A program made the translations under genes and the position numbers. This document shows, in pieces, positions 7,078-16,600 of a DNA stretch of 41,827 bases. Numbering within the stretch: position 1 is the stretch's first letter; each line of letters starts with the position of its first letter. Source of the stretch: Peptoniphilus duerdenii ATCC BAA-1640 (lineage in GTDB: Bacteria; Bacillota; Clostridia; Tissierellales; Peptoniphilaceae). The DNA lies in NCBI RefSeq assembly GCF_000146345.1, contig NZ_GL397071.1, positions 97,219 to 139,045 of the forward strand, written 5' to 3'. The notes beneath the pieces are model-generated. The model made no database searches, had not been told where the DNA came from, and saw nothing but the letters and a program-made list of their open reading frames with translations.

Positions 7078-7951
7078 TGCCATCACCTCTCTTGTCCTCG
7101 TGATTCTTAAGAATCAACACATACCTCTTCGTCTTCCTCTTGTAATTGTAAATCATCAAAAGCATAAGCACGATAAACGCTATATCGCCCATAAACATAT
7201 ACTTATACCTGAAGTGAGTCTTGTTGCTTAGAATAAACGTATCGTCAATAGCCTCATCATAAGGAACCCTATGACCCCTCACAAGAAGCCTGTGAGTATT
7301 GATCATAATCGGCGTACAAGTAAGAAGCGTCGCATAATCATGACCAGGCACGATCAAAAGATCACTGAAATTACTAGGCTCAACCACAAGAATCTGGTCC
7401 ACCTCGTAGGCAATAGTCTCCTTCAAATTGTGAATGTAGAACCTTTCACCGAGCTTTACATTCTTAAGATCAGAAAAAAGCTTCGCCGTAGGAAGCCCAG
7501 AATGAGCAGTGATAACCGTATGGGTAGAATTGCCACCAATAGGCAGACTCGTACCCTCCAAGTGACCAGCCGCCACCTGAAGCACATCCTCAGAAGTACC
7601 AGCACGAATAGGAATATCCACATCAATAGAAGGGATCTGAATATGACCAATCTGCTCATGAAGCTCAAGCATGCGGGCGTACTCAGCACGACCCTGGTTG
7701 TGGCGCTCCTTGGCATAAGGATCCTCAGACACACTATTCACCAAAGAATCATTAAAAGCCTGAGCCAGATCAATCCTTCTCTTAACCTCTTCATCAGACA
7801 GTTTACTCTTTTCACTATCGAAGTTAGATACCTGTTGCGTAGACTCCACACGATAATAGAGCCTAGAAACCGTCGGATACATCAAAACTAAAAAACCTAA
7901 AATAAAAATTAACTTAAAAGGCCAAGTCCTTTTTCTCTTACTCTTAGCCAT
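7070..7951 (-). CDS. Class C (pilus-type) sortase, first in tandem
   Basis: A 293-residue class C sortase. An N-terminal basic stretch and membrane segment (about 10-28) precede the lid motif DPY (77-79). His150 (ITAHSGLP), Cys212 (TLLTCTPIMINTHRL) and Arg221 are catalytic, and a C-terminal membrane helix lies at about 245-265. Such enzymes cut the sorting signal of one pilin between Thr and Gly and join it to the pilin-motif lysine of the next. The ATG has AGGAGG only 3 bases upstream, an unusually short spacing. It heads the three-gene sortase operon. The pilin genes are upstream on the same strand but separated by a terminator and a repeat array, so it probably has its own promoter, which I could not identify with confidence. 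Confidence 0.95.
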   Translation of the reverse strand: MAKSKRKRTWPFKLIFILGFLVLMYPTVSRLYYRVESTQQVSNFDSEKSKLSDEEVKRRIDLAQAFNDSLVNSVSEDPYAKERHNQGRAEYARMLELHEQIGHIQIPSIDVDIPIRAGTSEDVLQVAAGHLEGTSLPIGGNSTHTVITAHSGLPTAKLFSDLKNVKLGERFYIHNLKETIAYEVDQILVVEPSNFSDLLIVPGHDYATLLTCTPIMINTHRLLVRGHRVPYDEAIDDTFILSNKTHFRYKYMFMGDIAFIVLMLLMIYNYKRKTKRYVLILKNHEDKRGDGNE

Positions 7952-9427
7952 AATCCTCCTAAAATCTATACAAAATAAAAATAATTAACTATACATATTT
8001 TACCATAAAGGTCCACAATAAAACCAACATGGTGAAATAAAAAAAGGATTTTGTCGTAGATTGCGATGTTTTATTTAAAACACCCTCCCACTTGGTCATC
8101 CTGCAAAAGCGTCAACCCTCCCACTTGGTCATCCTGAGCGAAAGAGCCGCAAGGCTCTGAAGTCGAAGGATCTGAAGTCGAAGGATCTGACACATATTTA
8201 ACCCATCTTAGCCAAAAAAATATTAAAAAAAACATCTAACTAATCTAATCATACATTTCTGACCCCACCAGGGTTATACCCATTCGACTACAATGACTCA
8301 GCCCAGGCTTCGTCATTTCCGCTCAGGGTGACTGTCTTCCTTTAGAATTTTTGTGAAACAATGTAATTAGGTGGTCGTCACCCTGAGCGAACGAAGTGAG
8401 TCGAACGGGTATAACCTCCGAAGACCTAACATTGGCAACTACAACCGTAGCGGAACCTTCCAGGTTCCACAGCCTAAGGCTACAATGAACTTCCCAACTG
8501 CGGTCATCCTTCAAGAGCGTACTTCTTCCCACTTGGTCACCCTGAGCGAAAGAGCCGCAAGGCTCTGAAGTCGAAGGATCTGACACATATTTAACCCATC
8601 TTAGCCAAAAAAATCATCCAAACTTGACCCCACCAGGGTTATACCCATTCGACTACAATGACTCAGCCTAAGCTTCGTCATTTTCGCTCAGGGTGACTGT
8701 CTTCCTTTAGAATTTTTATGAAACAATGTAAGTAGGTGGTCGTCACCCTGAGCGAGGAATTTATTCCGAGTCGAACGGGTATAACCTTCGAGGACCTAAC
8801 ATTGGCAACTACAACCGTAGCGGAACCTTCCAGGTTCCACAGCCGAGCAGTCGAGTTCTACAAATCAGACTTCGCTATGCTCATCCTCTTTGGAACTCTT
8901 TGCACAAGACCTGCTGCGAAATCAAAGATTTCGGCTAGGGCTTCGACGCTACAATGAACTTCCCAACTGCGGTCATCCTGCAAAAGCGTCAACCCTCCCA
9001 CTTGGTCATCCTGAGCGAAAGAGCCGCAAGGCTCTGAAGTCGAAGGATCTGACACATATTTAACCCATCTCTGCCAAAAAAATCATCCAAACTTGACCCC
9101 ACCAGGGTTATACCCGTTCGACTCCAATGACTCAGCCAATGCTTCGTCATTTTCGCTCAGGGTGACTGTTTTCCTTGAGAATTTTTGTGAAACAATGTAA
9201 TTAGGTGGTCGTCACCCTGAGCGAGGAATTTATTCCGAGTCGAACGGGTATAAGCTATATTTAACCAAGTCTTCGCAAATAATTCATCCCAAACATAACC
9301 CCACCCATACTCGAGATCCTTCGACTACGACGGCTATGCCGTCTCCGCTCAGGATGACTGGTTTGGCGGTTACCCCAAAAACCAAAAAACAGCAGTCGAG
9401 TTCAACAAATCCCTTCTTCAAAAACCA
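7952..9427. repeat. Tandem array of intergenic palindromic repeats between pilin and sortase genes
   Basis: This 1.5-kb gap holds no gene. From about 8085 to 9253 a complex unit is repeated about 2.6 times. The anchor TGACACATATTTAACCC begins at 8188, 8581 and 9050, giving periods of 393 and 469. Each unit contains a GTCATCC/GGATCTGAC-type element with an AGAGCCGCAAGGCTCT centre, two CACCCTGAGCG/CGAACGGGTATAA-type elements and a GGAACCTTCCAGGTTCC hairpin. The second unit carries an extra module containing GAAATCAAAGATTTC. A further element near 9312-9360 has the centre GACGGCTATGCCGTC. Confidence 0.85.
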
Positions 9428-9468
9428 AAAAAATAACAACCCCCTACATACACCAGTACATAGGGGGC
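9428..9468 (-). terminator. Terminator of the pilin operon
   Basis: On the minus strand a 12-bp stem with two G-T pairs (CCCCCTATGTAC with GTATGTAGGGGG, 9468-9457 with 9452-9441) and a 4-nt loop is followed by a T-rich run. It separates the pilin genes from the sortase operon. Confidence 0.85.
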
Positions 9469-9499
9469 AAATAACATATTGATTAAAATCCTGTGCTAT

Positions 9500-9605
9500 T
9501 TAATTTTCCAAAACATAAACATAAATCACAATCACAAATCGCAACCGCAATCATAATCATAACCAAAAATCACAATCACAATCGTAATTCACAATCATAA
9601 CCCAT
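9500..9605. repeat. Degenerate short-period repeat downstream of the minor pilin
   Basis: On the minus strand the stretch reads as irregular repeats of ATTGTG/ATTATG-like hexamers (for example GATTGTGATTGTGATT). It is low-complexity sequence between the pilin stop codon and its terminator, and no coding function is seen. Confidence 0.6.
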
Positions 9606-9610
9606 ATTTA

Positions 9611-10837
9611 CTATTTATTTTCCTTAACCAAAACACCGCCCCAAATAGAGCATATAACCCCGAAAATCGACATCAATATCAAACTAATGTCACCAGTCTT
9701 CGGAATCCTTCTCGGTTTCTTTGGCTTATCCTTATCTCTCGGAGGCTTCTTTGGTTTCTGTCCACCTTCAGGAGGAGGTTTCGGCTTGTCCTTTTCCGGA
9801 GGAGGTGGAATTGGCGTATTCTTAATCACCAAATCATTCACAAGAGAATTCTCATCAATAACAAAAGATTGGAGTTCGCCAAGAGGCTCATAGCCCCCAG
9901 CCGGCTTCACTTCCCACACAAAGTAGGTACCAAAAGGAAGATTGTCCACAGAGAAGTATCCGTCCTTGTCAGAAACAAGCACCAAATCCTTTCCATTAAT
10001 CTTCACCCTCTCGTCGTAGCCGTTCACCCTCTTCGTAACGATGAAACGCACGCCCTCAATAGGCTCCTTCGAATCAGAATCAATCTTTCTAAACCTCTTG
10101 CCACCGTCAGAATCCTTGTAGTTCACCACCACAACCTTGGTAGTGCCACCATTGACGACGAAACGAGTCCTTGCATTTTTAATCCTGTAACCCTCCGGCG
10201 CTTGCACCTCTTCGAAAAGATACTCGCCGAGCTCGATACCTTTAATCGAAATCTTACCATTGGAATCAGTAATAAGGTTCGACTTCACCAAAGTCTCCTC
10301 GCCATTTACCACCTTGTAGAGGTTGAACACAGCCCCAGCAAGAGGCACATCATCAGCAGAAACCTTTATAAGTTCTACATGATTATCAGGAGGCGGAACC
10401 TCGTGGCGACCCTTCGGCATGATGGTCACGTCGTTCGGACTATTTTCGTCAACATAAAAGACAAAAGGAAAAATCTCAACCTTACCATTGTCGGCAACCC
10501 TAGCATAGTAGGTCCCAGATTTTAAACCCACAAGGCTCGCAACGCCATTAGCATCGGTAGTAACAGTATAAGGCTTCTTATCGATCTTATTTAGTTCATC
10601 GACGGACTTTTTATTTAAGTCCTTCACCAACTTTTCCTTAGCGTCATCAGAAGTTACGATCTCATCCTTAATCTTCCAGATGACGATCTCTCTATTAGCC
10701 ACCTCATCGACCTTGCGATTATTGCCAGTTAAATCAATAGTAAGGCTCTTAGCATAAACAGCACCTGAGATAATAACCATGCTAAAAATTACACAGCCAA
10801 GAAGTAGCTTAAATATTCTATTATTCAATTTTAGCAC
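9611..10837 (-). CDS. Minor (probably basal) pilin with Cna_B/SpaA-type domains and IPKTG sorting signal
   Basis: A 408-residue wall-anchored protein. A signal peptide (1-29) is followed by an N-terminal domain (30-150), two Cna_B-type domains (about 153-243 and 247-345; E-box YLFEEVQAPEGY in the first), a proline/lysine-rich stretch (about 347-382), the sorting signal IPKTG, a hydrophobic helix and a short charged tail. The proline-rich C-terminus resembles basal pilins such as SpaB/GBS52-type subunits, which end the pilus and join it to the wall. No clear YPK pilin motif is seen, as expected for a terminal subunit. The start is GTG, 19 bases after the major pilin stop, preceded by AGAGGG. 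The basal role is inferred from domain order and gene position. Confidence 0.88.
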   Translation of the reverse strand: MLKLNNRIFKLLLGCVIFSMVIISGAVYAKSLTIDLTGNNRKVDEVANREIVIWKIKDEIVTSDDAKEKLVKDLNKKSVDELNKIDKKPYTVTTDANGVASLVGLKSGTYYARVADNGKVEIFPFVFYVDENSPNDVTIMPKGRHEVPPPDNHVELIKVSADDVPLAGAVFNLYKVVNGEETLVKSNLITDSNGKISIKGIELGEYLFEEVQAPEGYRIKNARTRFVVNGGTTKVVVVNYKDSDGGKRFRKIDSDSKEPIEGVRFIVTKRVNGYDERVKINGKDLVLVSDKDGYFSVDNLPFGTYFVWEVKPAGGYEPLGELQSFVIDENSLVNDLVIKNTPIPPPPEKDKPKPPPEGGQKPKKPPRDKDKPKKPRRIPKTGDISLILMSIFGVICSIWGGVLVKENK

Positions 10838-10856
10838 GGCTAACCCTCTTTCTTAA

Positions 10857-13043
10857 TTAGTTTTCTTCAGCAGTTCTCTTTCTCATAGCGATGAAAGCAC
10901 CAGCCATTAGAGAAATACCAACAACAGTGAAAATAACAGTACCGATACCACCAGTTTGTGGGATAGTAACAAGTTTATTTTCGATTCTTTGAGCTTTAGT
11001 AGTGTCAGTTTTTGAAGAATCGATCATTTCATTTTCTCCTGTTAAATTTAAATTATTGTAAGAATTTGCATTTACTGTAAATGGATATTCTCTACCACCT
11101 GATGGTAATGAGTATCCTTGTGGAGCTACAATTTCGTGTAGTTTGTAGGTAGCAAAATCTAGTCCAGTTATTTCCATATAACCGTCAGTGTTTGGAACTA
11201 ATACTACTAGGTTTGCAGCTAGATTATCTACTGTTCCGTAACCGTCTTTCCATTCGTATTGAATGTTTGCTTTTTGTTTTGCTTCTTTTACTTTTCCAGC
11301 TAATTCATTTATATCTTTTACTGTTTGGTTTTCAGCATCCTTTTGTTGTTCTGGAGTTAGTTTGTTGTATGCGTCAACCTTGTCTTGAAGATTCTTTTCA
11401 GCTGTTGCTAGAGCTTCTAAATCTGTTTTCTTATCAGCGTCTGATTTATAGTATAGGTATTTTCCTGCTTCATTTTTGATTAAGAACTTTCCACCAACTA
11501 GACGTTTGAATTCTGATGTGTTATCGTCTGTCTTTACGAATCTAATACCACCTGATGTTACTGTTACTTCTGGAGGTGTGATTGGGTTTGGGTTAGGGTT
11601 TTTCTTATTCTTTATAACAAGGTTTCCTTGAGTATCATGAGAATAATTAGGAACCCATCCCTTTACTTCTTGTTCTACTACTCTATATTTTTCATCTTTA
11701 TTAAGTTTATCAAATTTACCTGAGGTAGTTGTTGAATTTAAAGTTAAAGTCTTGCCTGATACTTCAGACCATGTATTTGTTGCTTGATCCCATTTTTCTA
11801 GTTTAAGAGTGATAGTCATATCTGCTGGCCATGTTTCTGTTCCAGTTCCATCTCCACTAACAAATGATTTGTTTACGTTGATTTCAGTTTTACCTTTTTC
11901 TGGAATTGGGTTTTTGTCTCCTGGTTGTGGAGTATATCCTGGTTTATTTCCATAATGGAATGAAACAGTGTTTGTTTCTGGGTCTACTGGACCTGTAAGT
12001 CCGTTAAGAGTTGCAGAATATTTTAAAGTGAATTCTACTTTTTGTGCAGCTTCTTTAGCTACCTTGTTGTATACTGTAGTTCCATCAATAAGTTTTACAC
12101 CGTCACCATTGTTTAGTGTTTTTTCTAATACTTTTTTGATACCATTGTCTGTTAGTTTTAATACAAAACCGTTGTCAGAATTTTCTATTGTATAATCAGC
12201 AGCTACTAATCCTAGATCAGTTTTTTGATCTCCATAAGTTGCACTTACAGCTAAATCTTTATTGTAAGTTAAACCTTCGCTCATTCTATCTGACCAAGCT
12301 AGCATAACTTCTTTAGATCCTGCTGGGATTGGAGTTTTAACAATGTATGGTACCTTTGCACCCTTGTCTAGTGTTAAAACTTTCTTGCCTGTTGAATCTG
12401 TAATTGTTACATTGTGTGATTCTGATGTTTTGTTTGCAGTATTTGCTGTTTCGTCTAATTCCTTACTTGTTGTTTTGTCTGTTAATTTGTTCTTTGGATA
12501 GATGTGTACATTATCCATTTTTTTACCATCTTTATCATAGATTGGTAATGTAATCTTGAATGGTACAGCAAGAGCTCCTGTGTGGTTTGCTGGAACTTCA
12601 GATTCTACGAAGTAGTATGTTCCGTCAGCTAAATTATTAAGTGTTACTTTTCCATCTTTGTCTGTAGCTTCAGTCTCTACTCCTTGAACACCATTAAATA
12701 GAGTGGTATTAGCATCTATTACAGCCTTTACTTGAGCAGGTGTTTGAGGTTTTGCTTCGTCAATCTTAGCAAGTTGAGCAGTGTTTACTTTGTAGTAAGT
12801 AAATTTAACTCCTGGTAGACCTGTTGGATTTTTACCATTGAAATACTCATTTAATTTTTCTTGAGTTAATTCTTTACCGTCATGGTCTTTAGCAGTTACA
12901 CCTTCAAAATCATCCAATTTTAATTTATGGATAGTTAGGTTGGTTCCTGTTACTGTAGTTTCAGCTAGTGCTGTTAATGGAGCGAATGCACCTAGTATCA
13001 TCACTAATGCTAGAATTAGTGACATAAGTTTTTTCTTGTTCAT
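10857..13043 (-). CDS. Major pilin (shaft subunit), SpaA/FimA-like
   Basis: A 728-residue pilin. Signal peptide 1-28; an N-terminal domain (about 30-185) ending in the pilin motif VHIYPKN, with Lys184 as the acceptor for sortase-made intersubunit bonds; a middle domain (about 200-390); a Cna_B-type domain (about 395-485); and a last SpaA-type domain (about 500-660) with E-box YKLHEIVAPQGY. The last domain is split by an insert of about 55 residues (KTDLEALATAEKNLQDKVDA... type) rich in Ala, Lys and Glu and probably helical. The sorting signal is IPQTG, followed by a membrane helix and RKR tail. AAGGAG lies 6 bases before the ATG. It is co-transcribed with the minor pilin and has a 5' leader with two repeat hairpins. 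Confidence 0.95.
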   Translation of the reverse strand: MNKKKLMSLILALVMILGAFAPLTALAETTVTGTNLTIHKLKLDDFEGVTAKDHDGKELTQEKLNEYFNGKNPTGLPGVKFTYYKVNTAQLAKIDEAKPQTPAQVKAVIDANTTLFNGVQGVETEATDKDGKVTLNNLADGTYYFVESEVPANHTGALAVPFKITLPIYDKDGKKMDNVHIYPKNKLTDKTTSKELDETANTANKTSESHNVTITDSTGKKVLTLDKGAKVPYIVKTPIPAGSKEVMLAWSDRMSEGLTYNKDLAVSATYGDQKTDLGLVAADYTIENSDNGFVLKLTDNGIKKVLEKTLNNGDGVKLIDGTTVYNKVAKEAAQKVEFTLKYSATLNGLTGPVDPETNTVSFHYGNKPGYTPQPGDKNPIPEKGKTEINVNKSFVSGDGTGTETWPADMTITLKLEKWDQATNTWSEVSGKTLTLNSTTTSGKFDKLNKDEKYRVVEQEVKGWVPNYSHDTQGNLVIKNKKNPNPNPITPPEVTVTSGGIRFVKTDDNTSEFKRLVGGKFLIKNEAGKYLYYKSDADKKTDLEALATAEKNLQDKVDAYNKLTPEQQKDAENQTVKDINELAGKVKEAKQKANIQYEWKDGYGTVDNLAANLVVLVPNTDGYMEITGLDFATYKLHEIVAPQGYSLPSGGREYPFTVNANSYNNLNLTGENEMIDSSKTDTTKAQRIENKLVTIPQTGGIGTVIFTVVGISLMAGAFIAMRKRTAEEN

Positions 13044-13652
13044 AATAAACTCCTTGTTTATAATTTTTTCTGGGATTGGGTCCCAGTACCCATTTTACAT
13101 CTAAGACTATCGTCTTAATTAAACTGGGTTAGGGTCCCAGCACCCTTATATAAATGATCCCTAAGGACCAAATATTCCTTACATCTCGGGGAATCCCCCA
13201 TTTTTCTTTCCATTTATCCAAGGAGCAGTGACGATGTTTCGCCACCGCCCTTGTTATTATTGTGTTGTGTGTTTTTCCGTTACGTTTTTTTGAGTTTATC
13301 CCTTGCAACTGCCGTCACCCTGAGCGAGCGTCAGCGAGTCGAACGGGTATAATCTATTTAACCTAGTCTAGACAAATAATTCATCCTTACTTAACCTCAC
13401 CTTATTTGAGATCCTTCGACTGCGACGGCTATGCCGTCTCCGCTCAGGATGACCGAGGGGAAGGAATTTTCCGTTACGAGAATTCATCCGTACTTAACCT
13501 CACCAGGGTTATACCCATTCGACTTCGACGGTTTCGCTTCGCTTCCCCGTCTCCGCTCAGGGTGACTGTCTTCATTGAATTTGCTTCCGCTACGGAATTC
13601 TCTTCATCGAATGCTCTTTCACTATGGAGGGTACCTCTGGTTATCTTTGTAA
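13044..13652. other. Major pilin leader and repeat-rich intergenic region
   Basis: Two 22-bp near-identical copies lie at 13070-13091 and 13124-13145, 54 bases apart. On the minus strand each reads GGGTnCTGGGACCCnAnCCCAG and can form either of two exclusive hairpins (GGGT/ACCC or CTGGG/CCCAG). Between them is a perfect AAGACGATAGTCTT hairpin (13102-13116). Farther upstream three palindromic elements lie at 13316-13353, 13410-13453 and 13504-13567. No gene and no clear terminator are seen, so read-through from the giant adhesin gene is possible. Confidence 0.65.
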
Positions 13653-16600
13653 TCATTCATCGAAAACCAGCCCCCTTCTTCTCCTGTAGCTTAGATAAGC
13701 AAGACCAATAAGTGACATCCCTATACTAGTAAATATGAATGTACCCATACCACCAGTACTTGGATATTCCGCCTTCTTATTTTCAACAACTATTGGAGTT
13801 TTTGCGTCTACATATGCTCCCTTGCCTGCTGAGAAATTATTTAAATCTACAGTATAAGTTATTTCATCATATGTGGTTTGATCACTTATCATTTCAACCT
13901 TAAAGTTAGCAGGTTTTTCATCAGTGAAGGTACCAGTAACTTCAATTACTAAGGCATCTGTTACATCAATATTTGTAGACCAGTTTTGATATGGTATTTT
14001 ATATAATTCTATTAAGTTTTGTTTATATAAGATATTACCTGAATTATTTGTTGAATCAAATTCTTTATAGCTTTGACCTGTTAATGAATCTATAGATTCA
14101 TTTTGTTTTACAACAGCTGTCTTTACACTATTTATTGTCACATTTTTATTAAATGGATCATTTACTGATCTTATATAAAATTGAGTACCATAAGGATCCA
14201 TATTGAATTTATGTCCAGGGTTTATTATTAGTCTTTGCTTAAATGTCTTCTTTGTCTTATCAACTTCTAGGACTTGACTTGTTATTAATCCCTTTGCGCC
14301 CTTTGTTAAGGATGCCTTAGATGGATCTTTTTCAAGTACTTGAACTTTTCCTTTTTCAAGTTTGAACTCTTTGATATAACCAGGGAATTTACCATAGTCT
14401 TTTGGCGCCTTAGTTTCTTTAAGAGCGTAGTATCCGTCTTTTGTAACTTCTAATTTGAACTTACCATTTTTGCCAGAAGTTACAGTCATCGGAACTTCTG
14501 TTTCTTTATCGTTTACAGTTTTCTTGACCTTAATGGTTTCGTATGTGCCATCTTCTTTCTCTTTGTATTCAACTTCAAAGACTGCACCCTCTAGCTTCTT
14601 AATATTATCATCAGCATCAATTTTTTCAAACTCAATTGGCTTGTTGTTTACAATCTCAATTGGAACTGTTCCGTCAACTTCTTCCCAGATATCGCCAGTT
14701 GTTACTGAGCTTCCAGTATTAGATACAGTGATTTTTCTGTATATCTTTCCAGATTCGTCAACCTTGAAGTAGGTAACTGCTTCTGTCGGTTTTATATATC
14801 CTGGAGGACTTGTAGTTTCAACGACCTTGTAGTAGCCTTTTTCAAGTTTTTCGTAGGCAACAAGGCCATCTTTGTCAACAGCTTTTGCATTTCCAATTGG
14901 ATTCCATGTTGTGTTTGGATTTTTTGCTGTACCACCATTTTTGAAAAGTGAGAAGTAAGCGGCATCTTTTACGATACCCTTAGTATCCTTTATTACTTCG
15001 CCTTGTTCGTTTAATGCTGGTTTAATTACATTGCCATATGGGTCAACCTTCTTGAACTGAATCTTGTTAGATGGGTTAATTGCACTTATTGTTAAATCAG
15101 CAGATGCTGTATTTGTATTGTCAAAGGCATAAATCGCATCCCATCTGTATACAATTGGATAATTAGATACATGTTCTCCAATGTAATTTCCCCAATAGTC
15201 GTAATAATAGTAATACTTACTATATAGGCCAGATACTCCTTTATAGGATAGAACTTGTTTTTCAGTTCCAGTTGCTTTCATTCGACCAGTAACTTTTATT
15301 ATCATTGAACCTTTAGGTCCAAGATTACCTATATTGTAAGTTACCTTTTTATTTGCTGCAACATCTTCAGGAGATGTACCACCACTCCTTACTAGATTAG
15401 AATCAGATTCATTTACAGCAAAGGACTCTGGCATAGATTGGTTGATATAATACTCAGAGTTATACCTTAACTTGTAGTAAGTCAATTGTAAATCATCAAC
15501 AGCTACATTTGGAGTGTATGTGAAATACTGGTCTTTGTTATTGTATTGTCTATCTCTATTTACATAGAAGTAGTGAACAAACTCGCCTGTTTTTGTGTTA
15601 TATTGTGTAATCTTTGATGCTAGGCTGACTGTAGCGTTATCGTAGGATTCTTCAATTGTATCAACAACATATTTTATATTTATGTTGTGATTTTTTGCAG
15701 AGTTTCCAACACTTAATCCAACTTGAGCATTTGGATCAGAGTTTCTTACTTTTGCTAGGCTAATATGAGCCGCTAGTTTGTTTTCGAAGTTCAATAACTT
15801 ATATTGTTCAGCATATTTTGTGAATGTGTAAGTTATTGTTCCTGCTTCTTTGTTATAGTCTGCCTTGGCAATAGTACCAACTCCATCGGCAAATAGGTCT
15901 AGGTTAGAAGCGCCATCTGTTCTAACACCTTCTAGGTCCATGTTTTCAGATAGTTTTAGTACAAAGTAGTCTCCAGGTTTTATCTCGATACTTGGATCGA
16001 GTTTAAATTCATTGTCAAATTCTAAACTTTGTCCAACGTGAGGTCTGATTACCTGATTTCTTTCATAACCTGTGGCTTTTTCATCATCAGCATTTGGTCT
16101 TACAACTTTTAGTTCAGATTTTTCTATACTAATTTTGCTTGTCAAGTCTTGACCTGTCCTTGCTATGTCGCCAGCATAAGGGTCTAGGTCTTTACCGCCG
16201 ACTGTGAAGTGCCATACTTGTCCAGTATTTATGTGACCAGATGGGTTTTCGATTTCTTTTAGCTCGTAGTTACCAATTGGTAGGCCATCAATTACAAGGA
16301 TACCGTCTTTATCTACAGTTCCATCATATTTAGCTTCAGCTAGAGGATTACCATCTTTGTCTTTCTTACCACTTGTTCTAATAGCTTCGAATTTTGCTCC
16401 AGGAATTAATTTTCCTTCTTTATCTGTAGTTTCTCCCAAAGCCTTTCCATTTTCGTCAAGCTTCTTAATAGTAACTTTACCTTTACCAGGAGTTTCATTT
16501 AGAATCTTACCCATGTTCTTAGCAGTTGCTGAAGTTACATAGTCCACTAGAGCTCCACCTGATGAGCTGGCATTACCATATTCTGCTACATATCCGCCTG

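Noticed and set aside
8323-9055. Small open frames in the repeat array, two of which share an N-terminal MSDPSTSEPCGSFAQ sequence
   Set aside because: The shared peptide is only a translation of the duplicated palindromic repeats, with no ribosome sites.
9500-9605. ATTGTG-like repeats as a phase-variation tract for pilin expression
   Set aside because: The repeats are degenerate and lie after the stop codon of the minor pilin, not in a promoter or coding frame.
13504-13567. The palindromic element downstream of the giant adhesin as its transcription terminator
   Set aside because: It lacks a following T run and is a copy of a dispersed repeat. It lies in the order adhesin then pilin, so termination there is possible but unsupported.
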